Origin: Acheta domesticus
Lineage: Eukaryota > Arthropoda > Insecta > Orthoptera > Gryllidae
Reading direction: 5' to 3'
DNA: 64,000 nt
NCBI GenBank assembly: GCA_031308135.1
Contig: JAHLJT010009436.1
Coordinates: 157,699,976 to 157,763,975, forward strand
Shown here: positions 11,943-22,295 of the stretch, piece after piece
Layout: each line of letters starts with the position of its first letter
How positions within the stretch are numbered: position 1 is the first letter of the stretch
The notes under the pieces: model-generated
The model's database searches: none
What the model was told of the DNA's origin: nothing
What the model saw: the letters and a program-made list of their open reading frames with translations, nothing else
Translations under genes and position numbers: made by a program

Positions 11943-12239
11943 TCCAGGAGCCACCACGAGGAGGAGAGAGACTGGACTTGCTGACTATACCCCACTCTTG
12001 ACTGCTCTTCTCTTATGCTCTTCGGTCAGGGTACCCCATTAGAGGGAGGCGTTTTTGGCATTTAATGGTATAGGTCTATGGGCTTCGGCCTATCCCACCA
12101 AAACCTTAGTCAGCTTTGACCCCCATAGATAGATATAGATAGATATTTTTTATTTCCGCAGATAGGTTTATGCAACCTGGTGGCGGAACAGTAAAATTTA
12201 CATATCATATTTAGATATTATAATTATGAATTAAATACA

Positions 12240-12545
12240 ATGTAACTTAAAATTATTTTAAGATAATAATAATAATGATAATAATAATAAGGAAATAATA
12301 AGATAACAATGTTAACAATAAATGCATTAATAACAATAACCGCATTAATTCTACATTTATGGTGGTCCTGTGCAGATAATTTATACTAATATATACGACA
12401 TTGACATACACGACAAACACTGTACTCCACTCCACTTCACTTCACACCACACTTCCATACGAACCAATGCATCTAATAATTATCACGATACTAATAATGG
12501 TAACAATAATTATTATTATTAATAAGAATAATAATAAAATAACCA
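12240..12545. repeat. Degenerate TAA-rich simple sequence
   Basis: Interspersed ATAATAATAA-type runs (12260-12300 and 12475-12540) within the CR1-like 3' UTR. Confidence 0.7.
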
Positions 12546-12568
12546 TTCTAATAAACCTAACTTACTAA

Positions 12569-13664
12569 CTAATAAAATTTACAAATATCATTTGTTAATT
12601 TACTTTTAAATATTTGAACACCTAGAGGAAAGGGTTTCAAGGCTGTCGCAGGCAAGTTATTCCAGTCCGTTAGAGTTCTGTTTATAAAGGAAATATTTCC
12701 AACGTCTGTTCTCTGTGGCCTGAACTGAATTTTGTGCTTGTGATTCCCTATACTAAAATACGTGGGTCTACTGAGACGAATGTGGATATTTTTCCAAGCT
12801 GGATAACCGGCATACGCTTTGTACAAAGCACAGTCTTGCCTTAACCCTCCTGATTTATAGTGACTCCCACTCTACTTTCTTTCTATTGCTTCCGGGGTCC
12901 CAAAAAACAGTCCTGTAATCCATTAATGGGCGAACTATAGATATGTAAGCTAATTCTCTCGCTTTCACAGTACTCTTTTTTAGTATTCGCATAGTAAAAT
13001 GCAAAGATCTCCACGCCTTCCCTACGACAAAGTTTACCTAATTTTCCCAACTCAATTTGCTATCAGAAATTATTCCCAGATACTTACAAGACACGACTCT
13101 TGGAATATTTTCGTTGCTTAAACGGTATTGAGTTTCAGTTTACTTGCGGCCCCTACCAAACGCGATGGTTTTGCTATATATTGTCATGCAATTTTTTTCA
13201 GCCCAGAAATGTAATCTATTTAGATCACCCTGCAAAATATCCTCGTCTACTTTTGATTGAATAATTCGATATATTATACAAGTAATCTGCAAATAGTCGT
13301 ACCTTTGAAATTAAATTTTCTGGTGGGTCATTCAGGAAAGCTAGAAAGAGGAGAGGTCCAATAACGCTTCCTTCAGGAATCCCTGAAGTTATCTTTGCTA
13401 GATTTGAAAATTGTTGTCCAACTCGGACTTTCTGTTTTCTATCTCGAAGAAGCTCATCAATCCACGCGACAACTCTGGTGTCAATACCTGACTGCAGTAA
13501 TTTATGAACCAGTTTGTCGTGTGGCACAACATCAAATGCCTTCGCAAAATATATTATTACGGCGTCCACCCTCCCACTATCATCAACTTTATCTGCTATA
13601 CCCTGAAACAATGATACTATCTGACTCTCGCAAGAGAAACCATTCCTAAAACCATGCTGTCCCT
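12569..13664 (-). pseudogene. CR1/jockey-type reverse transcriptase pseudogene
   Basis: Recognisable segments in order: QHGFRNGFSCESQIVSLFQG (13664-13605), a motif A derivative IYFAKAFDVVPHDKLVHKL in which the expected catalytic Asp is Tyr, SGIDTRVVAWIDELL, motif B SGIPEGSVIGPLLFLAFLND, and a damaged motif C reading FADY before a frameshift near 13275. After the shift, IYRIIQSKVDEDILQGDLNR and a WAEKNCMT-like segment are readable, and after more lesions YKAYAGYPAWKN, PRTYFSI-like sequence and a C-terminal FINRTLTDWNNLP ... FKSKL region ending at 12569. Such enzymes copy LINE RNA at the target site; loss of both catalytic Asp motifs makes this copy inactive. Confidence 0.8.
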
Positions 13665-13689
13665 GAAAGAGAGAGGAAAGAGAGAGAAA

Positions 13690-14744
13690 TATTATTGATG
13701 TAGGATTTGTTTTGTTTCCACGTTAGTTGCTCCAGACCGATCAATCCAATGGTAGGGAACTTCCCACAAATATTGTTTAATGTGGTTGGGTTTCGTTTGA
13801 TAGATTCCTCTATGAACTGTGTGTATCATGCTCTTTCGTTTTAATAAAATAAAATAAAAAGGATGTCGTGAGGTAGGTTCTCAAGGAGTTTCAAAACTTA
13901 ACTTTCTCAAGATAAAAGGATCATTCTGTAAAATATAAACTGAAAATACAATATACTTTAAAAAATTTGATCCACTTTAAAATTTTAAGAAAATAATAAC
14001 AAAAAATGTCTTTAATGAAATATTACAAATATACTAGTAGTATTCCAAGTAATATTTCATACTTCGAACATACCAAGCCCTGAAATTTGAGTTGAATCAC
14101 GTAGGCCTAATTTATAAAGTACGAGTAAATAAATGATTTGTATTAACCGACAAAGGAACTTAGACCATCACAGCACTTAGACTCAAATTGCACAGAATTT
14201 CACACGTGCTTGATTTCTTGAGCTCTATTGATTAACAGTATGGACTAATTCTTAAATTTATATCAGTGAAACATTAATTAATGTTTCACTGACCTAAACT
14301 AAACACGAGAGTTAGTGACCTAATCTCAAGAATTAGTCCATACTATTGCGCAGAACATTAAACAGTCCCTATTTATAATCAAATTCGAAAATCTGCTTGT
14401 CTGCTCCACGGAGTGCAGATACCTACCCAGAGAAGTTAAAAGAGCAATAGGCAGGTCAAAATGCGTCTCATGTTTATGGATGACGGCTTATAATACAGAA
14501 CTCATAACTCCTTGGGACCCTAGAAAATTAGGTTTGACGTCACACTATGTCCAAGTTATACCTGACTAAACGGGACTCTCTTCGATACTGCCACCCCGAA
14601 ACTTTCCAAATATTCCCCATAACGGGTAACCTGCTTGTGACCTGGGTATCAACAGTGTGTCCGACCGTCACGTACTGCTAATACACTGGCCAACTTGCCG
14701 GTCAACGACGCGAGGCAAATGAAATGTCCCTCGGCGCGTCCCAC
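13690..14744. other. AT-rich DNA, no gene seen, containing a large palindrome
   Basis: No protein or RNA gene recognised. The palindromic structure at 14237-14344 is listed separately. The last 60 bases become GC-rich ahead of the SINE-A copy. Confidence 0.5.
14237..14344. repeat. Nested palindrome: 17-bp arms around a perfect 30-bp palindrome
   Basis: Outer arms 14237-14253 (AGTATGGACTAATTCTT) and 14328-14344 are exact reverse complements. Inside lies a perfect 30-bp palindrome, 14263-14292, centred on TTAATTAA, with arms TCAGTGAAACATTAA. Possibly the core of a small foldback element; no matching copy was seen. Confidence 0.9.
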
Positions 14745-14995
14745 CGGCGTTGATGCTCTAGTGGCAGCAAGGCCGTTGCCTCTGCTGCGTGGCTGTCTGG
14801 AAGGTTCAAATCCCGACGGTGGCAGGACTTTCCACGCTAGCCAGGTCGAATTCAGTCTCTGGAGGAGAATTTTAGCGGCGGCTGCTGTGGTCGGAATAGT
14901 TTTCCGTGGTTTCTTCGATCAATACCTAACAGCTTAACAAACAGCCAGAGATTGCGAGCGATCTTTCGTTCTTCTACTTTATCCCCTCCTCACTC

Positions 14996-15026
<31 letters not shown>

Positions 15027-15290
15027 ACTCACTCACACTCAGTTACATGCACTACACTACCATATATGTCGGGAGAGCAGTTGGGAGGTTTGAGCTTGTC
15101 CGGTTGGGGAGGAGCCTCCATTGGGGGAGGTATGTTGAGGAGGAAAGAACGCAAGCTGACGAGTGGCGCGAACGGCGGCAAATTTCATGTTCCAACATTC
15201 CCAGCTCTCGGGATACAATATGCACTACATTTACGGAAGTAATGTCCATAGTAGTTGGCGCGTCTAGACAGTAAAAATAAATAAATCGAC
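14745..15290 (+). mobile_element. SINE-A, full-length copy
   Basis: Best complete copy of the commonest repeat in the window. The head (about 14745-14825) is tRNA-like with B box GGTTCAAATCC at 14802-14812 followed by CGACGGTGGCAGG. Next come a conserved body (AGAATTTTAGCGGC, TTTTCCGTGGTTTCT), a CA microsatellite (14999-15026), CACTACACTACC, GGGAGAGCAGTTGGGAGG, a poorly conserved 3' part ending GTTGGCGCGTC, and an A-rich TAAA tail. It is non-coding and presumed to be mobilised by a LINE; which one is unknown. At about 550 bp it is long for a SINE. Confidence 0.8.
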
Positions 15291-16231
15291 ACGTCTCGTT
15301 CTTAAGGTGGGAAACTGGCTCTCTTCCACTTTAGGGGTTACATTTCCTACACGGGTGATCAGCAGCTTATTTGATATCTTTCGACAAGAATCGATTGATA
15401 CTATTTTTAGGCGGATCCTTCTAGATTATTCTGAAATAATCAACTATTTGAAGGCGGTTTCAAGGCATCTACTTTGGTGAACGTTATTACGTTAGACTGC
15501 CGTTCCGATATACACGAATCTTTGCGACTAATTCATCCGATTGACGATAAGAAAACCTAAATTTGTAAAGAAACACAAAAAGGTAAAAGATATTAAAAAA
15601 TAAGAATATTATAAAACTATTTTTAACAATAATTTTTCTTGCAGTTTTCCGTACCCGAGGATAAGCCCGGATGAGCAAGGGAACTATATTATGTTCAAAA
15701 TTTCTTTAATTTCTAATACTATGAACTTACACAAATAAAAATTACCATTGTCTGTTTGGCTAGTATCTACATAAAAACAAAAATGTTTTATGCAAGAACA
15801 TACTCGAATGTTCTTCAAAATCCTGAGATATATCTTTAATAAACATCATTTCCGAGATATATTGGAAAGGGGAATTTTACGAAAAGGGATATTTACGAAA
15901 TTTGCATTTCCGTTCATCGTGAGCGTCAGAGGCAATGTACATGCTTCGCCTAATGCCTGCACCAGTGTAATCACCGTAGAAAGTAGCGAACCATTTCCTT
16001 TCTGCTCGTGACTTCTATGACGTCATGTCCTGCGACGTTTAGATTAATCAGAAGCTGCCACACACCGACCGTCACGCGCTTTCACCGGGCATGTATGCTA
16101 TCACGCCAGCGGTCGGGCGCCCCGCAGGGGCGAACACTTCATTGTGGTATTTCTCCGTGGGTGACGTAAATGAGACAAAGCTTCAGGATGAAATCGAAAT
16201 GTATAAGTTCCGCATTTGCGGCATACCAGTT
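15291..16231. other. AT-rich DNA, no gene seen
   Basis: No supported features apart from a GC-richer patch at 16040-16140. Short frames have no recognisable motifs. Confidence 0.5.
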
Positions 16232-16246
16232 TTATTATTATTATTC
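16232..16246 (-). repeat. Short TAA repeat at the 3' end of the Dong-like LINE
   Basis: Five TAA repeats (minus strand) directly after the 3' UTR end; serves as the tail or the downstream target remnant. Confidence 0.9.
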
Positions 16247-18459
16247 CATTACATCACGACTAAAGATCTTATGAGTCGGCTGAATATAAAATCTACTCCA
16301 GGTTGCAACCAGCTACCTAAGGAGCAGATTCGGTGACTATCAGTGCCTCTACAATACTTTACGCAAAATGTGGGCTGTTCCAAATAAAGCTATTTCTTGC
16401 ACTTCCCAGTCTTTTGAATTACCTGGGAGTTTAGACAAGTTCTTACTCAAATTCTGCGGAACAAATCCCAGAGCTCCGATAACTATCGGGACGACCTGTG
16501 CTTTTACGCCCCACATTCGGCTGATCTCGATTTCCAAACTCTTGTATTTAAGACGTTTCTCTGCCTCCTTGGTAACGACGTTTTGATCGCAAGGTACAGC
16601 AACATCGATAAGTAAACACGATTTTTTCGCCAAATCCCGGATCACTATATCCGGTTTGTTTGCCGCTATCGTGCGATCAGTTTGAATTTGTTGGTCGTAC
16701 AATATCGTACACAATCCAACAGACGTCACCGGTTTCGGTGAGTGTTCATACCACTTGGGGCACGTGTTTGGAACTTCGAGGGCGGTACAGATCTGCCAGT
16801 GGAGGTAGCTACACACCCTGTCGTGTCTTTTAAGGTATTCGGTCTTTGCTAGGATTGGACAAGCTGAGACAATATGATCAATGGTTTCTACTTGCTCCAG
16901 GCAAATGCGGCATTTGTCATCTTGGGAAATTTTGAGAACCGCTTTATCATAATGTCGTGTTCTCAAGGCCTGATCTTGGGCAGCTATTACAAGTGCTTCC
17001 GATTCTGGCTTCATCCTTCCCCTTTTAAGCCACATAAATGATTGATCTTTATTGATCTGCACCTTGTCCATTCTTTTAAGATATTGTCCGTGGAGTGGTT
17101 TGTCTCTCCACGATTTCTTTAACATTTTCTGTGTCTCAAATTTCATGTTAAGTAGCATCAGAAGTTCAGTGTCTCTGTCATTCTGGTTGTCTTGCATAGT
17201 CTTGTTCGCAATGCTTCTTGCTACACTTACAATGCCTCTGTTTCCCATTCTTCGGTCAGATTTCATGACCTGCCTCATTAGAGGGTCGTCTTGATGGCTG
17301 ACTACATACTTCCCCAACCCGACTATTGCGTTGTGCCAGGAGGCTTCAATTTGTCTAAGGCCTCTTCCTCCTTCCTTACGTGCCACATAAAGTCTATGTA
17401 TATCAGCTCGAGGGTGAGAAACATGATGCATTGTTAGCAATTTTCTGGTTTTTCGATCCATGGTGCGAATTTCTTGCTCAGTCCAGTCCACTAGTCCAAA
17501 ACTGTATTCTGCTACAGGTACCGCCAAACTACCTATTGCAGATATTTTATTCCTTGAATTCAGAGCGGACTGCAGGACCAGTCTCACTCTCCTATAATAC
17601 TCCCTACGAATTCTCTCTTTCATTCTGTCATTCGAGATGGTTTCACATTCTTCAATGCCCAGATATTTGTAAGTTTTACCTGGCTCAAGATCTTGAATCA
17701 CAGTGTGCGTATCAACTTCAATGTTCTCAGACATTGTCAGTTTCCCTCTTTTTAAATTGATTTTTGCACACTTGTCAAGACCAAACTTCATGCAGATGTC
17801 ATTGCTAAAGTCATTCACGACAGACAGCATTTGGGAGAGAATCGCTTCATTCTTAGCAAACACTTTCAGATCATCCATGTAAAACAAATGTGATACTGGC
17901 CTTTCATCACCATGGAGCTTAAAACCAAAGTCAGCTTGCGACAACTGTCTCGATAGTGGGATCAAACTAATGCAAAACAGCAGAGGGGATAGTGAATCTC
18001 CTTGAAAAATACCCCTGTTAATCTGAATACTTCTGGTTTCTACTGCTTCCTTTCCGCTGTGGATTAGTAACCTGGTACTCCACGACTTCATACTAGCCTT
18101 GCAAAATTCAACAAGTCTAGGATGAAATCGATAGATCTCCAGGGTCTTCAAAATCCAATCGTGTGGTACACTATCAAAGGCCTTTTGGTAGTCAATCCAA
18201 GCCATGCTCAAATTACGTTTGCGTTTCTTTACATCATTCAAGATGACTTTATTCAGTAGCAAGATTTCCTTACAGCCATAAGAGCCTTTACGACATCCTT
18301 TTTGTTCAGCTGGCATTAGATGATTCTTATCTAGATGTCTATACATTTTGTCAGCTATGGCTGAAGTTATAACTTTGTACAGTACTGGCAGACAAGTAAT
18401 TGGCCTGTAGTTCTTCGCCAAAGAGCTGTCTCCCGCTTTGGGTAGCAAATACGTGATGC

Positions 18460-18460
<1 letters not shown>
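16247..18460 (-). mobile_element. Dong/R4-like LINE, 5'-truncated, long open ORF
   Basis: About 2.2 kb of a site-specific-type non-LTR retrotransposon on the minus strand: most of the ORF plus a complete 3' UTR of about 100 bp ending GTCGTGATGTAATGGAA, then TAA repeats. The 5' end is cut off exactly at a 78-bp TAA array (18461-18538). The RT lacks an APE domain and carries a C-terminal CCHC and restriction-like endonuclease, as in the R2/R4 group. Dong of Bombyx mori, in the R4 clade, is known to insert at TAA repeats, and the TAA flanks here match that behaviour. Two shorter copies are at 4635-4830 and 60905-61612. Confidence 0.88.
16349..18460 (-). CDS. R4/Dong-type reverse transcriptase with restriction-like endonuclease (partial, 5' missing)
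   Basis: An uninterrupted frame of about 703 codons from the truncation point to its stop at 16349; the frame runs on through the TAA array by chance, so no true start exists. RT segments: TYLLPKAGDS and NYRPITCLPVLYK, EQKGCRKGSYGCKE, motif A AWIDYQKAFDSVPHDW, motif B GIFQGDSLSPLLF, motif C FYMDDLKVFAKN (YMDD at 17870-17881) and TYKYLGIEE. The C-terminal part has a zinc knuckle CRICL...DHIVSAC (C-x2-C, H-x4-C, about 16859-16920), the LKRHDRVC motif (about 16816-16838), and nuclease residues in KPDIVIRDL and LLIDVAVP with a downstream K...Y segment. The protein would nick the target and reverse-transcribe from the nick. All core catalytic residues are present, so the insertion looks young although it is 5'-truncated. 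Confidence 0.88.
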
Positions 18461-18529
<69 letters not shown>

Positions 18530-18538
18530 TATTATTAT
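18461..18538 (-). repeat. TAA microsatellite at the 5' junction of the Dong-like LINE
   Basis: About 26 TAA units (ATT on the plus strand) with a single interruption near 18526, abutting the truncated 5' end of the LINE. Confidence 0.97.
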
Positions 18539-19066
18539 AGTAATATGATCCCCATCGTGATTAAATATTGGAATTTTGTAATAATTGATTAAATTTAATT
18601 TATGAAACAAATACTGAAACAAAATTTGAGATACATTTCCATATTCTTTCTTGGAGAAGGTTAAAATAATTCGAGTCACCTTTAAGAAGTAACCAAAAGT
18701 GAACTCTGTGACAATTTTATCAAACGCAGTAGTTCTATATACTCCTTTCCCTATTCACCTCTTTCACCTAACGAACCCCCACTAGATCGCCCCCCCCCCG
18801 AAGAATCTCTTCGAGGGGGACTCATTGCTTTTCAGGATTGCTTTCTCTTCAGTAAGTGTACTTTGTTTACAACTTCCGCAAGGAACATTATTCATTTAAT
18901 TTCCCACTCGTGGAATTTCCATCCCAGTCGTAGCCATGCAGACAAACATCTGACTTCTTTGTTCCACTCGGAGTTTGAATATTAAAATTCTTACTGAATT
19001 ATTCCGTATAGATATGAGCAATAGAAGGTTTATTGCTCCCCAAACCATTTACGAAGTATAATTTGC

Positions 19067-19103
<37 letters not shown>

Positions 19104-20211
19104 TTATTATAAATTTTCACTCTTATTATTGTTTTATAACTATTATTATTATAACTATTGTTATTATTTTTAAATTAAAAATTGCCAAAACCCACGTAAA
19201 TAATGGAGTTCTATGCTATTAATGTTTTCTTTTCACCATTAAATCTATTTTTCCGGAACCAACATGATAATTACAAATGTTTGATTTTAATTGAAAAAGT
19301 TTGATTTTCTAAAGCAAATTTAAGTTTATGTATATAGAAATATAATATGGACTACTTTATGAAGAATTCGGGAACTCTTAAGTGGGACCGAAGGGTCAAT
19401 CTGGTTTCTTTTCATATCTAATCCCGGAGGCACAAAGAGTAAACAAAGCGACCAGTCAGGCGAAAACAGAGGAGCGGCCACAATGGGCCACGTGGACGGC
19501 GAAGGGCGCGGGCGGGCGGGGATCCGCTGCAAAGGGAGCAAAAGGGCCTCCCGGCTCACCCCTGGGCGGCCGACAATGGCCCGCGGAGGGCATGCCCAGG
19601 CGAGAGGAGGAGAACAGGCGGACGGACGCCGCGCCGGTGCGTCTGCCGAGGAGCTGGAGCTGATAAGCACCCTCCACCCCCTCCCAACCAAGAAATAAAA
19701 GCGAAACGATTAATGGAGCTACAACTTACTTTCTCGTAGTATGTGACGATGTAAACCATTTTAAATTTTTTTTCATGAAAGCTGAGAAAACCGTCATTTC
19801 TTTCGTTGTTCTTGACGATGTAAGTACTTTTTCAAGAGAATTAAAACATTTTAATCCAGTAAACTATTTTCACTGCTTTCGTATTTTATATTTGTGTCTT
19901 AGCTGCACGTTTAGTTTCCAATTATTAAAGCTATGACATCGTGTTCCATTTGAGTAAACATTCATTATTAGGATTAAACATTTAAATTTTTTTGGGGTTT
20001 ACAGATAAGGTATGATGATTATTAATGGATAAAATCTAAAACTTTATTGCACTCTTTTGCATTATAAATTACTGCGAGTTGATAAAAAATTAAGATATTA
20101 GCTCGCCGACATTTCGAAATTTTTCGTGAAGATCAGTTAATTCTCGTACAATACAAATGTCACAGTTAACTTTATTTCTAACAATTAAACTAGTGAAAAT
20201 CATACAACTAT
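18539..20211. other. AT-rich DNA, no gene seen; TAA repeat and small GC island
   Basis: Contains a C run at 18789-18799, a TAA/ATT microsatellite at 19070-19100 with degenerate repeats to about 19170, and a GC-rich island at 19470-19680. Frames open across the island are Arg/Ala/Pro/Gly-rich and unconvincing. Confidence 0.5.
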
Positions 20212-20711
20212 AAACTAGTGGTGCTACAGAATGGCACAGACTTTCTCGTATTAGTTTTCAATTTCCTTTGGTCTTAGCTAGTTATTCGGACTTACAAAAA
20301 TTCCGCGTTTTCTGAAACGCTCAAACGCCAAACGCCATTAAACACTATTGTATTTGTGAATTGATACTTCTTATGATGTTTTTCGAAAACTCAAAAATTT
20401 TCTGTAAAAAAGAGCTTCAAATTTCTCATTTACAGTTGTGCTGAAACGCCATTTTCTTAAAAACGGCTTCACATTTTTTCAAAGAAAATTGCCATTTAGG
20501 ATGAGGTTTTTCTGTTCTTTAATATTACTAAAATATTTTCGTTCCACTATTAGGAAGGGGAAAAAACTAAGAAAAGTATAAAAATGTACATTGGGCGGCG
20601 ATTGATGGGAGCTGGCAAGAATATGTGGCAAGTCTGAATAGCTAGCCGAGACCACAAGAAATAGAAAACTAATTCGGGGAAGTCTGTGCCATTCTGTAGC
20701 ACCACTAGTTT
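20212..20711. mobile_element. Foldback member of the AT-rich repeat family with 83-bp inverted ends
   Basis: Left arm 20212-20294 and right arm 20629-20711 are inverted copies, identical for the first 32 bases (AAACTAGTGGTGCTACAGAA and onward) and about 85 percent identical overall by eye. The interior matches, in reverse orientation, 51000-51290 and 33480-33750. No ORF. Class unknown; a non-autonomous DNA transposon is one possibility. Confidence 0.75.
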
Positions 20712-20840
20712 GTTATCAGCGCCCGGCAATGAATTTTTTTCTGCCGAAAATTCGCCGTTTTTTTCGCGCAGCATTACATAACTTACCTTATACTACGTAT
20801 ATTACTCCGTATATACATATGTATACGGGAAATTGTACAG
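20712..20840 (+). repeat. AT-rich family, opposite terminal segment
   Basis: Bases 20768-20832 (CAGCATTACATAACTT, then TACGTATAT and CTCCGTATA) match 52378-52432, near the far end of the long family member at 50939-52440. Confidence 0.6.
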
Positions 20841-21068
20841 CCTATGTCGAATAAATTATTCCCGATTTCAACATATTCTAGAGAACAAACATCATTTCAA
20901 CAACGAGCATGCTCTTTCAGAACAGTGAAATGTATTTTTGTAGAATTACAATCTTAAGTGCTGCATGACACAAACTTGAGTAAGCTAACATTTTAAAAAA
21001 CTTATTCAAATAAATCCCATCAGCGGGTCCTAATAATCATATCGAAACTTATACATCATACGAAGTGT
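20841..21068. other. No gene or repeat recognised
   Basis: AT-rich spacer. Confidence 0.4.
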
Positions 21069-21076
21069 GTGATAAT

Positions 21077-22287
21077 TAAAGACCGGATTTCCGTATAACT
21101 GCATCTTTTCTTTGTTAACTTGAAATTGGATGAAACCTTGGCGGACATTTTAATCACTAAACGGACGTTATTTTAGTACTTGTTTTATTTGACACGAAAT
21201 TGCACGTTTTGGGGGTTACTGCACGATATTGCACGTTTTAAGTAATGCTGCCTGAAAATTTCACATTTTGAGATTTTACTGGGCTAATTTGCTAGATTCA
21301 TAGTTTTATTGCATAAGATATAATTTTTATATGGTCATCCTTTTTTAATTTGTCTTCTTTAAACATTTCATTAAAGAAACAAGTGTTTATGACATAACCC
21401 AGCAGTGCTTTAGGATGATGTGTGAAACCCGAGTGCCGTTTATTATGTATCAATTCCGCATTGCCATATGAACTGAGCGTCTCCGAGATTTTGCAGCAGG
21501 AATATGTGGTGTTACCACAAACTAGGCCTGCGGCCCTTGGTTGCGACCACTCAGCCAACCCTATGTTTGGGGTCTATCTTCCCAATTGGATCTTATACCC
21601 GTATTGTCAGTCTTCGCTGAACTTACCAAAACGAGACTATGCGCGACACACCTTTGACCTGACGTTCTGGAGCGAAGCTTATAGAGGCAAGCTGCATTGC
21701 GTTTCAAATTCATCGAATTACTCGAGAGAGATGGAACACAGTTTTTGACCGCTTTTGGTTGCGTTCACACGTACGTCAGAGGAGGCTTGGCACACAGACA
21801 AGTGTTAGTGTAGAATAAAATTTGCCGTCTGAAACGTAGTATATTAGTTGAGAGAAGATATAATACTTTCTCAGAAAATAATTTGGAAATATACATAACT
21901 AATTGTAAATTATAATGAAGACAATCAAGAACATTAATAATAAATAATTATTTTTGAAGGTTTATTTATATCAATTTTTGTTTTTACTTTTTGGTATGTT
22001 AATGCTAATTTAATTGTGTGTGCGAATAATATTTAAAATGTCAAATATAGTTTGCTTAAACAACATGTACAAACTTAGTTATAATAAAAACCCAAAAATC
22101 AGATTATTTCATTCGCCCATCGCATCCAAAATATAAAATAAGTTGATATGTGTACTAGCTGGCGGTTTTAGGCTACATAAAACAGTTTTGCAAAGTTTTG
22201 ATCATTTTATTTCATGTGTTTTTGCACGTTTGTGAGGTTTGTACTGCGCGTTTTAAAGAGTTTTACTGCACGAAAATTCGGTCTTTA
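21077..22287. mobile_element. Non-autonomous DNA transposon with 17-bp TIRs and 8-bp target duplication (hAT-like)
   Basis: Terminal inverted repeats TAAAGACCGGATTTCCG (21077-21093) and, reverse-complemented, TAAAGACCGAATTTTCG (22271-22287) agree at 15 of 17 positions. Flanking octamers GTGATAAT (21069-21076) and GAGATAAT (22288-22295) agree at 7 of 8, so an 8-bp target duplication is likely, as made by hAT or P-type transposases. Subterminal TGCACGTTTT and ACTGCACG motifs recur on both sides. The interior has no recognisable transposase; frames of 86 and 108 codons near 21298-21748 show no known motif. Confidence 0.7.
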
Positions 22288-22295
22288 GAGATAAT

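Larger units (their letters stand above)
8648..12125 (-). mobile_element. RTE-type LINE, nearly full length but inactive
   Basis: A non-LTR retrotransposon of about 3.5 kb. In element orientation: a 5' UTR of about 470 bp (12120-11650), one long ORF coding for an APE-type endonuclease and a reverse transcriptase (about 11646-8711), a short 3' UTR, then a GAA run and a TCTA tail. TCTA/TAGA repeats occur at both ends (8645-8660 and 12118-12143), consistent with insertion into, or duplication of, that simple repeat. The order endonuclease, RT and short C-terminal region without a gag ORF fits the RTE clade. Lesions seen: in-frame stop at 11029-11031, frameshifts near 10175 and 10085, an AT-dinucleotide expansion at 9449-9496 and a 74-bp tandem duplication at 9097-9244. 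Confidence 0.85.
12146..13664 (-). mobile_element. CR1/jockey-type LINE, 5'-truncated 3' portion
   Basis: The 3' part of a second non-LTR retrotransposon on the minus strand: RT from just before motif A to the C-terminus, then a 3' UTR of about 420 bp (12568-12146) containing TAA/TAATAA-rich sequence and ending at TATC-type repeats beside the RTE element. Truncation at about 13663 falls in the QHGFRNGFSC segment. Upstream of the break lies GAGAGA-type simple sequence. RT motifs resemble the CR1/jockey group rather than RTE. Confidence 0.75.

Noticed and set aside
14749..14825. A functional tRNA gene
   Set aside because: This is the tRNA-like head of SINE-A; several copies with the same downstream body exist.
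16349..18460. Bacterial group II intron or retron reverse transcriptase
   Set aside because: The motif order and the C-terminal CCHC plus restriction-like endonuclease match R4/R2-type LINEs, and the surroundings are clearly an animal genome.
18461..18679. N-terminal extension of the Dong-like ORF through poly-Ile to a Met at 18679
   Set aside because: The Ile run is the TAA microsatellite read by chance; the LINE is 5'-truncated at 18460.
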